Below, one piece after another: positions 7,679-13,655 of a stretch of DNA of 32,266 nt. A model generated the notes under the pieces. It ran no database searches. It had not been told where the DNA came from and saw only the letters and a program-made list of their open reading frames with translations. Position 1 is the first letter of the stretch. Each line of letters begins with the position of its first letter. Origin of the DNA: Pseudomonadales bacterium. Its GTDB lineage: Bacteria > Pseudomonadota > Gammaproteobacteria > Pseudomonadales > Azotimanducaceae. The stretch is from assembly GCA_028279305.1 (NCBI GenBank), contig JANQOA010000060.1, forward strand, positions 1 through 32,266, in the 5' to 3' direction. A program made the position numbers and the translations under genes.

Positions 7679-8395
7679 TTATGCATCATTTTGAACAAAT
7701 TGCTTTAATTGATCAGCCAGACTGCTGCAGGCTGAATTCTGCACCCGGGCAATTATCGGAATGGGCACAACGATGGCCGGCATGTAGCTGGTGCCCGCGG
7801 CGTCGGAGCTGACCCTGCCGGCGGTCTGGGCGGTGTGGGCATCCCACACGGACGCTTCATAAGAGGAATCCCGCTCCCAGGTCAGGAAGCCGAAACAGCC
7901 GCCGCCGCCGGGGGTAATGCTGCAGGACATGGACCCGGCCTGGGCCGTTTGTTTAGTTGAGCCCTCCAGCCAGACCAGATACTTCAGGCCGATCTGGCGC
8001 AGGCGTTCCGCCAGTATGGGCTGTTGCAGCAGTTCAGGCAGTTCATTGGTATTCAGCGGCGCGGTACGGGGTTCAAACCAGGGGAACATGGCGTCCATAA
8101 AATCCTGCTCGGAAATCACCTGCACGCCGTTGCTGCCGCCGGCTACCTTGCGCGACACACAGTCGATAAAGTCCAGTTCCGCTTCCGCCTGGCTGGGCCG
8201 GTTGCGGCGCCCCAGCACAACAATGGAATCACTGTCGTTCATGGCGGTGGCGGTTTCGCGGATCTGTTCGACGGTAGCTGTCACACAGCCGCTTAAACCT
8301 GCCACGGTAACAACCATTGCTGCAACGGCCAGCCACGGATGCCGCTGCCCGCCGCTTGGGGTCAAGGGTTTTCCGCTGAAGTGGGGGTAAATCAT
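7679..8395 (-). CDS. Predicted lipoprotein, last gene of the envelope cluster
   Basis: A 238-residue protein with a signal peptide whose hydrophobic part (WLAVAAMVVTVAGLSGC) ends in a lipobox with Cys37, so it should be lipid-anchored. Residue +2 is Val, favouring outer-membrane sorting over inner-membrane retention. The mature part contains a conserved-looking DSIVVLGRRNRP strand and a Gly/Cys-rich loop (SCSITPGGGGCFGF) that may hold a disulfide. A hydrophobic stretch lies near the end (YMPAIVVPIPIIARV). The fold suggests a small alpha/beta protein of the kind found in LpoB/CsgG-like accessory lipoproteins, but I do not recognise a family. The start ATG overlaps the preceding stop in TAATG, so translation is coupled to the upstream lipoprotein. 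Confidence 0.75.
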   Translation of the reverse strand: MIYPHFSGKPLTPSGGQRHPWLAVAAMVVTVAGLSGCVTATVEQIRETATAMNDSDSIVVLGRRNRPSQAEAELDFIDCVSRKVAGGSNGVQVISEQDFMDAMFPWFEPRTAPLNTNELPELLQQPILAERLRQIGLKYLVWLEGSTKQTAQAGSMSCSITPGGGGCFGFLTWERDSSYEASVWDAHTAQTAGRVSSDAAGTSYMPAIVVPIPIIARVQNSACSSLADQLKQFVQNDA

Positions 8396-9258
8396 TATCC
8401 GGCTCCTCCCGCTGCATCCCCGGTGATGTCTATGTTTGTGACCGGCCCCTGGGCCTTGGGTTCCGTCTCGGCACCAGCTTCGTCAGCGGGCGCGTTGTCC
8501 GCCGCCGGGCTGCTGTCCTTGCCGCCGGCGTCCGCGGGAGCAGCAGGATCCACTGCCGCTGCCGCCGCAACCGTTGTTGCGGCATTGGGATCCGCGGCGG
8601 GTGCTGCCGGCGGAGCAGCGGGTTGAGGCGGCGCCGGAACCAGGGGTTTACCCGCCGCCAGCCATTTGGCCACTACCGGCTCGCGGGCAAAATTGATACT
8701 GAAGAAAGCCATGGCGTCCCGGCACGCGGCCAGCGCCGCTTCTTCCAGGCCGACACTCTTGGAGCCGTGGTCGTTTTTGTTAGCCTTGCCGTAGGCGGGC
8801 AGGGTCCATTCGCCGACCGGATTGCCTTCGCGGTCAAACAGTTTGAACTGGTAACGGATCCAGATCTCGTAATAGTCGCTGCGGGTCTGGCTGGGCAGCG
8901 AGAACTGAACTTCAGCTATGGTCGGGTGCAATACCCCATCCAGGTGGCCGGCAATGTCCGAGTCGACCAGTTCATAGGCTTCAAATACACCGCTGCCGAG
9001 GTTGCGGAACAGGTCGCTCTGGGCTGAACCGATGGCCACCTCAAAGTCACCTTTTTTCTCGATGCTTTCTTTGTGGACAAAGGTAGTGAGCTCTTCATCG
9101 AGGTGAATGCCCAGCCGCACAGGTGCTTTTTCCATCACCGGCACCGGAAATCGCCCGGTCTCCACCTGCAGGGTCTGGGTGCCGCCGCAGGCGCTCAGGG
9201 TCAGCACCGCGAGCAACAGGGGAGCGTACAGGGAGGGGTATATACAACTGCGCTTCAT
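8395..9258 (-). CDS. Predicted lipoprotein with Pro/Ala-rich tail
   Basis: A 287-residue protein with a clear lipoprotein signal (LLLAVLTLSAC, Cys24; +2 is Gly). The mature domain (about residues 40-205) has alternating beta-like segments such as APVRLGIHLDEELTTFVHKE and YYEIWIRYQFKLFDREGNPV. This resembles auxiliary lipoproteins that resist or modify transporter and envelope complexes, but no family is certain. The last ~75 residues are Pro/Ala/Asp-rich and low-complexity, probably a flexible linker. The ATG shares ATGA with the stop of the upstream vWA gene, and its own stop overlaps the next start by one base (TAATG), so three genes are translated as a chain. Confidence 0.75.
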   Translation of the reverse strand: MKRSCIYPSLYAPLLLAVLTLSACGGTQTLQVETGRFPVPVMEKAPVRLGIHLDEELTTFVHKESIEKKGDFEVAIGSAQSDLFRNLGSGVFEAYELVDSDIAGHLDGVLHPTIAEVQFSLPSQTRSDYYEIWIRYQFKLFDREGNPVGEWTLPAYGKANKNDHGSKSVGLEEAALAACRDAMAFFSINFAREPVVAKWLAAGKPLVPAPPQPAAPPAAPAADPNAATTVAAAAAVDPAAPADAGGKDSSPAADNAPADEAGAETEPKAQGPVTNIDITGDAAGGAG

Positions 9259-10241
9259 TGGTTTTCCGCCAGGCCGACAAAGCTGCCGTCGTTACGGTAG
9301 GCCAGTTCGCGCATCAAAGCGGCAAACCGGTAGACCCGGTTGTTGGGTCTGTCCAGGTATACGGGGAAGCCCACCGCATGGATGCGGACACGGCGGCGGC
9401 CGGATTCGTCTGTGAGATTTACCTGATCCACAGCTTCAATAACTTCCTCTATCGAGTTACCGGTGTAGTCATCCCCAAAGACATAGATGCTAATACGTTT
9501 GTCGGGATCGTAGTAGGTATTTATTGCTTCGGTAATTCCCTCCACCGGGCTGGAATTACTGAACGGGCTCCAGCTCTGCAGGGTGGTTATGATGGAATTG
9601 CGCAGTGCAGGGGTGTCTTCGATCCACTGACCCTGATAGCGGGAGAACATGTAGTCCCCCATATCGTTCATCACCTGTATGCCTTTCACCCGCGGGTAGA
9701 TGGACAGCGTCTCGCTGACCTTGCGCACCACCTGGGGCCAGGCCACGCTCTGCATGCTGCCGGAGGTATCAATGACAAAAATGATGTACTCCGAGTCTAC
9801 GGCTATGCCTCCGACCAGGCCGGAAGAGCGTTTAAAGTCCAGCCCCAATAGGCGCTGCATTTCGTCGGTCAGTGATTGTTTGGCCGCGGCCAGCTTCAGA
9901 TTCTGCGTCGACACCTCTTTTTCAGCTTCGGACAGATTGGCGAATTCGCCGAGGATCTCGGTAAGCTGGCGCTGCAATTCCGCAAGCTGCTCCAGCTTGT
10001 CCTGCAGATCGCCTTCGGTATCGTCCAACTGGCGCCGCAGTTCGGTAATCTGCCCGCGGATTTCATACAGGGCCTGTTCCCTTTCCGCCACCTGCTCCTG
10101 CAGATCCACCTGACTTTTCTCCAGCAGGATCGGCTGCACCGTTTTGGTGATCATCAGCAGCAGAATTATGGCGCCGAAGCCGCAACAAATGACGTCGAGA
10201 AAGGAGACGCTGAATTCTTCGATACCTCTGCGGTTGCGCAT
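9255..10241 (-). CDS. Membrane-anchored vWA protein with ExbD-like helix (second vWA)
   Basis: A 328-residue protein. A short basic N-terminus (MRNRRGIEEF) precedes one membrane helix (about residues 12-32) with SVSFLDVICCGFGA and Asp16. A coiled coil (about 40-130) and a von Willebrand A domain (about 152-325) follow. The vWA metal site DTSGS is intact at 158-162, with Ser residues near 228-231 and Asp257/258 (FGDDYTG) as likely further MIDAS ligands. The acidic helix residue after a short cytoplasmic tail recalls ExbD/TolR, whose helix Asp carries protons with a TolQ/ExbB partner. I chose ATG 10241, overlapping the upstream stop in TAATG; the in-frame TTG at 10256 is less likely. vWA domains usually bind protein ligands through Mg2+. 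Confidence 0.85.
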   Translation of the reverse strand: MRNRRGIEEFSVSFLDVICCGFGAIILLLMITKTVQPILLEKSQVDLQEQVAEREQALYEIRGQITELRRQLDDTEGDLQDKLEQLAELQRQLTEILGEFANLSEAEKEVSTQNLKLAAAKQSLTDEMQRLLGLDFKRSSGLVGGIAVDSEYIIFVIDTSGSMQSVAWPQVVRKVSETLSIYPRVKGIQVMNDMGDYMFSRYQGQWIEDTPALRNSIITTLQSWSPFSNSSPVEGITEAINTYYDPDKRISIYVFGDDYTGNSIEEVIEAVDQVNLTDESGRRRVRIHAVGFPVYLDRPNNRVYRFAALMRELAYRNDGSFVGLAENQ

Positions 10242-11329
10242 TACGGCCAGTCCCAAGACGGTGAAATAAAGGCGCCGCCGGTGACCCGCGCCAGGTTCCA
10301 GTAGGCGGCGGAGGCCAACGGGTCACCCTCCATGGGGAACATGATGACGTTGACCGGGATCTGTTTGGGCAGGCGGTTGATGGCCTGGCTGAACAGTTCC
10401 AGGCGCCGGCCGCCGCTGACGGTGGCGGAGCGGGGCGGATTTTCACCCTGGGTGGGCAGGCCGTCGGTGATCAGATAGACGTTGTCCGGAATGGGTGAAA
10501 GCTGGCGCACGGCGAGGATCAGGTTAACTAGGCTGGAACCGCCGTGGGGCACACTTTTTTTCAGTTCGCCCACTGCTTCGTTGAGTTGCTGGCCGTCGTG
10601 CATGGGCAGCCAGTCCATCTCCGCTTGCGGAATTAAACTGTTGGTGTTTTCGGCAAACGCGTACACCTGAAACTCAGCGTCCAGCGGCAACTGCGCCGCC
10701 AGCCATTCCACCGTGCGCACCGCCCGTTGCCACTTGGGTGCCACCCGTTTGCGTTCGTCCGGCATGTTGCGGCGGCGCAGCACGTTAACAATGGTGTCGT
10801 CCAGCATGCTGGCGGACATATCCACCGCTATAACAATGTTTTTGCCGCCCACTTTCATACCCGTCAGGTACTGGCGGTCGCCTTCACCCTGGAAAGCACG
10901 CACCTGGCTGCCGTCCTGGGCGGCTTTCTGCGCCTGCAGTTGTTCCACTTCCCGGGCGCGGGTTTCAATGTCCGCGGACAGCGCCTGGATGTTTTCGGTT
11001 TGCGCCTGGGAGCGCTTTTTCAGCTCCGCCAGGCTCAACACCTGTTCTTCTATGGTGTCTTCTGTGGATGCAAGCTGCTGGGTTGAATCTTCCACCCGGG
11101 CATCTACTTGATCGAGGGTTTCTATTAATTCAAACAGATCTTTTTCGCCCTGTTGGACCTGATAATCCAGCAGGCGGATTTCCGCCAGCAGGTCGGTATT
11201 AACCACCTCGTGATCGTCGCTGGAATCGTGATTGATGATCAGAAAAATCAGCACCACCGCGCCAAAACCGCATGACATCACGTCCAGAAATGAAAGCGAA
11301 AATACGCTGATGCGGCGGCTTCTGGCCAT
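10241..11329 (-). CDS. Membrane-anchored vWA protein with ExbD-like helix (first vWA)
   Basis: A 362-residue protein with the same plan as its downstream neighbour. It has a basic N-terminus (MARSRRISVF), one membrane helix (about 12-32) with SLSFLDVMSCGFGA and Asp16, and a long coiled coil (about 45-138). A vWA domain (about 160-360) follows. MIDAS residues look complete: DMSAS at 170-174, GGSSL at 263-267 and Asp289 in YLITDGLP. The two vWA proteins share the helix motif almost exactly but their vWA domains differ strongly, which suggests old paralogues forming a heterodimer rather than a recent duplication. It begins 9 bases after the stop of the Hsp70-like gene and is coupled to the second vWA by TAATG. 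Confidence 0.87.
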   Translation of the reverse strand: MARSRRISVFSLSFLDVMSCGFGAVVLIFLIINHDSSDDHEVVNTDLLAEIRLLDYQVQQGEKDLFELIETLDQVDARVEDSTQQLASTEDTIEEQVLSLAELKKRSQAQTENIQALSADIETRAREVEQLQAQKAAQDGSQVRAFQGEGDRQYLTGMKVGGKNIVIAVDMSASMLDDTIVNVLRRRNMPDERKRVAPKWQRAVRTVEWLAAQLPLDAEFQVYAFAENTNSLIPQAEMDWLPMHDGQQLNEAVGELKKSVPHGGSSLVNLILAVRQLSPIPDNVYLITDGLPTQGENPPRSATVSGGRRLELFSQAINRLPKQIPVNVIMFPMEGDPLASAAYWNLARVTGGAFISPSWDWP

Positions 11330-11338
11330 ATGAACGCC

Positions 11339-12532
11339 TCAGCAGACCCTGATGGCGGTATACACCACGCCATCCACTTCGATGCTGGCGCCGGGTTGCA
11401 GCACCTGATCCGCCAGGGCTGCAAAGCGGGAGTCCGACAGCGCCACGGCGGTGTGATTGTGCATCAGATGGGTGGCCGCGGCGGTGTCCGCGGCCGCTGC
11501 ACGGGACGGCGCCGGGGCTTGGTTGTAGGCCGGCGGCTCGGGTGCCACCACCACGGTGCTCTGAATGCGTGCCACCTGCCCCTCGTTGATCTGTTGCGCC
11601 AGAGTTTGATAGCTCTGCGCCGGCGCGTCACGGTCCAGCAGAATGACGCTGTCAGCCTGGTCACGCAGGTAGGCTTCCAGGCCGGGTACCGCCTGCGCGC
11701 GGCAGGTCAGAGCCAGGGTTTGACCGGCAGGCAGCTCCAGGCCGGCGAGGCGCTGCCCGAGTTTGTCGCTGAGGTCTTTTTCACTGACTTCAATCTGCCG
11801 CAGCGTGCCGTTGTGCTCGATGCTGACCCGCGGCTGGATGCCGCCGCCGTTGAACCAACTGTATACCTGATCCAGCATCTGCTGCTCGGTGGCACCGGAA
11901 TGGGTCGGATCAAAGCGGGTTTTTTGCACAAATTCGTCAGCGATGATGTTCATCCAGCCGTCGATGACACTGAGCAGGCCCAGACCGTCCGCTGTGCGGG
12001 CCTGGCCGCTGCGCAGGGTGAGTTCAGACAATTCCACGGGCGACAGGCTGAGGCGGTGCTGTTCCATGTCCAGTACCTGGAAGGTACCGGCGCGCAGGGC
12101 GGCTGCGGCGGCGGGAATCTGCACACAGGAGAGGGTATGAGCAAGGGCGGTTTCGATAAAACCGCTCACCTGCACGCCGGCTTCCTGGCAGATGCCCATC
12201 AGAATGCCCAGTTGCTCGTTGCTGAAGTAGCCGGGTATGCCGACTACCACCGGTTGTTCAGCCGGCAACTGCAGGCTGCGCAGATGGTGATAAATCAGGT
12301 CTGCGTGATTGCGCGCCGCGCCCATGTCGCCGCTGATCGGCTCAGCGTTGAGGTTGGCCAGATAGCGGTTGTTAAAACTCTGCGGCTGGCTGCGGGCCTG
12401 CTGCCAGGCGGTATCGCCGAACGCCAGGGCGCCGTTGGAGAATACGGCAGCGGCAATTTCCGCGTAGGCACGCCGGCCCTGGGGATCAAAAACCGTCAGC
12501 TGCCAATCGTTGTATTCAACAAAGGTGGGCAT
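11339..12532 (-). CDS. Degenerate Hsp70/actin-like protein
   Basis: A 397-residue cytoplasmic protein without signal or membrane helix. Residues 94-135 (PVVVGIPGYFSNEQLGILMG, then AGVQVSGFIETALAHTL) parallel the Hsp70 segment VPAYFNDAQR...NEPTAAAL. Residues 184-225 (LGLLSVIDGWMNIIADEFVQ, then KTRFDPTHS) parallel the Hsp70 GGEDFDNRLV region. The N-terminal DLGTT phosphate loop is absent, and the DLGGGT loop is replaced by LDMEQHRLS, so ATP hydrolysis is doubtful. A linker (about 330-355) leads to a short beta-rich C-terminal module ending GASIEVDGVVYTAIRVC. The start overlaps the channel gene stop in TGATG, arguing for a role with the channel and vWA proteins. The Hsp70 relation is my motif-level inference. 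Confidence 0.72.
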   Translation of the reverse strand: MPTFVEYNDWQLTVFDPQGRRAYAEIAAAVFSNGALAFGDTAWQQARSQPQSFNNRYLANLNAEPISGDMGAARNHADLIYHHLRSLQLPAEQPVVVGIPGYFSNEQLGILMGICQEAGVQVSGFIETALAHTLSCVQIPAAAAALRAGTFQVLDMEQHRLSLSPVELSELTLRSGQARTADGLGLLSVIDGWMNIIADEFVQKTRFDPTHSGATEQQMLDQVYSWFNGGGIQPRVSIEHNGTLRQIEVSEKDLSDKLGQRLAGLELPAGQTLALTCRAQAVPGLEAYLRDQADSVILLDRDAPAQSYQTLAQQINEGQVARIQSTVVVAPEPPAYNQAPAPSRAAAADTAAATHLMHNHTAVALSDSRFAALADQVLQPGASIEVDGVVYTAIRVC

Positions 12533-13335
12533 CAGGCGCCCCGCACCTGCAGATGCCTGAGCAGCCGCTGGTCACAATAGGTTTGCGTATCCAGGACCAG
12601 CCGCTCCTGGATCAACTGCAGCTGGTGCATCAGGAACATCAATACAATGCTGATCACCAGCGCGATAAAGGTGCTGTTAAAGGCCACCCCCAGGCTTGTG
12701 GTGACCCCGGCGATATCACCTTCCACCGCGCGGTAAGCCTGCCCCAACGCTTCACCGATACCGCGCACGGTGCCGATAAATCCAATGGACGGAATGGCCC
12801 AGGCAATGTACCGGACCATGGACAGTTCGCTGTCCAGGCGGTCGGATTCGGCATCACAGACGGACTTCACGGCTTCGGACACGTCCTGCACGTTGCGGGT
12901 GGAGGAGAAACGGTGCAGGGCGGCCAGCAGGGTGCGCGGCAGCAGCGCTTCGCGCTCTTCGTCGGGCAGGGCCTGCAGCGGCCGGGCGTGTTCCCGGGTA
13001 TCTTCGGGCAGGATACTCATGCCCTCGGAGATCTGCATGAACTCTTCCCCCAACAGTTTCCGTTCGCTGAGGGCGGAGCGGACTTTCAAGCCCATGATGG
13101 CCATTGCCCATAACATAAGAATAAAACAGGATTCCTGTTCATAGTCGCGCAGCACCACGTATAACGAGCGGTCCTGCACAAACGGTTCGCCGGAAGCGGC
13201 CAGCTCAGCCTGGGTCTGCAAAATGGCGTCCGCGTTGGGACGGATCAGCGTCACGTAGACCAGATGTACAAGAATGATGCTGATGATCAGCGCGCCGATC
13301 TGATAGACCAGTTCGAATTGGAGTTGTTTTTTCAT
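12532..13335 (-). CDS. MotA/TolQ/ExbB-type proton channel subunit
   Basis: A 267-residue inner-membrane protein with four predicted helices: about 11-31, 69-86, 174-198 and 213-238. The family core is clear: AWAIPSIGFIGTVRGIGEAL in helix 3 (Thr189) and VTTSLGVAFNSTFIALVISI in helix 4 (Thr222), the Thr residues lining the proton path in TolQ/ExbB/MotA. An 87-residue cytoplasmic loop (87-173) separates helices 2 and 3, and helices 1 and 2 enclose a periplasmic segment of about 37 residues. Such subunits form pentamers around a dimer of single-helix partners. No ExbD, TolR or MotB gene is nearby; the two vWA proteins with helix Asp16 are the candidate partners. Stop and next start overlap (TGATG). 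Confidence 0.9.
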   Translation of the reverse strand: MKKQLQFELVYQIGALIISIILVHLVYVTLIRPNADAILQTQAELAASGEPFVQDRSLYVVLRDYEQESCFILMLWAMAIMGLKVRSALSERKLLGEEFMQISEGMSILPEDTREHARPLQALPDEEREALLPRTLLAALHRFSSTRNVQDVSEAVKSVCDAESDRLDSELSMVRYIAWAIPSIGFIGTVRGIGEALGQAYRAVEGDIAGVTTSLGVAFNSTFIALVISIVLMFLMHQLQLIQERLVLDTQTYCDQRLLRHLQVRGA

Positions 13336-13386
13336 GTTTGTTACTTAAGCGATACCGTATAGCCGAAGTCCGGGGCGCAGCCGCCG

Positions 13387-13647
13387 TTATATATCCACTG
13401 GGAATGAGACAGCAAAGTCCTCCGAAATTTCCTCGCTGGGAATAAAAATGTCACCTTGTTTACGGCCGCGGTTGCCGTTCGGGTTGTTGTTATCCGCCGG
13501 CGGCTCGGCCTCGCGGGTTTCGGTGGATTGTTCCGGGCTGTCCTGCCGCGGCTTTGTTTCAGCCTCCGCGGCCCGGCCGGGTGGGGTGACCAGCAGCATT
13601 GCGGGCAACAGCAATACTGTTAACAGCAGTACGGGACCTATGCGCAT
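13387..13647 (-). CDS. Small secreted protein
   Basis: An 86-residue protein with a convincing signal peptide (MRIGPVLLLTVLLLPAMLLV, cleavage likely near GRAAEAE). The mature part of about 60 residues starts with an acidic, disordered Gln/Glu/Asn-rich stretch and ends with a conserved-looking tail (QGDIFIPSEEISEDFAVSFP). The start has an excellent ribosome-binding site, AGGAGG at 13652-13657 read on the minus strand. That site overlaps the stop of the preceding PEGA-SUMF gene, so the gene is almost certainly real and coupled to its neighbour. I know no family for it. It may be a periplasmic peptide subunit or ligand of the surrounding machine. Confidence 0.75.
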   Translation of the reverse strand: MRIGPVLLLTVLLLPAMLLVTPPGRAAEAETKPRQDSPEQSTETREAEPPADNNNPNGNRGRKQGDIFIPSEEISEDFAVSFPVDI

Positions 13648-13655
13648 ATAACCTC

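Noticed and set aside
10242..10256. TTG start for the second vWA gene
   Set aside because: The ATG at 10241 overlaps the upstream stop in TAATG, the same arrangement as at 8395, and leaves the ExbD-like helix at the same distance from the N-terminus as in the paralogue (Asp16 in both).
11330..12580. 416-codon plus-strand frame opposite the Hsp70-like gene
   Set aside because: It is almost exactly antisense to a gene that overlaps its neighbours in TGATG style and has recognisable motifs; the plus-strand product has a composition typical of a shadow (rich in Gly, His, Gln, Arg).
9255..13335. Zorya-type anti-phage system (MotA-like channel plus partner)
   Set aside because: There is no MotB-like partner with an OmpA domain, no ZorC, and no helicase or nuclease gene. 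The neighbours are envelope proteins and lipoproteins rather than nucleic-acid effectors.
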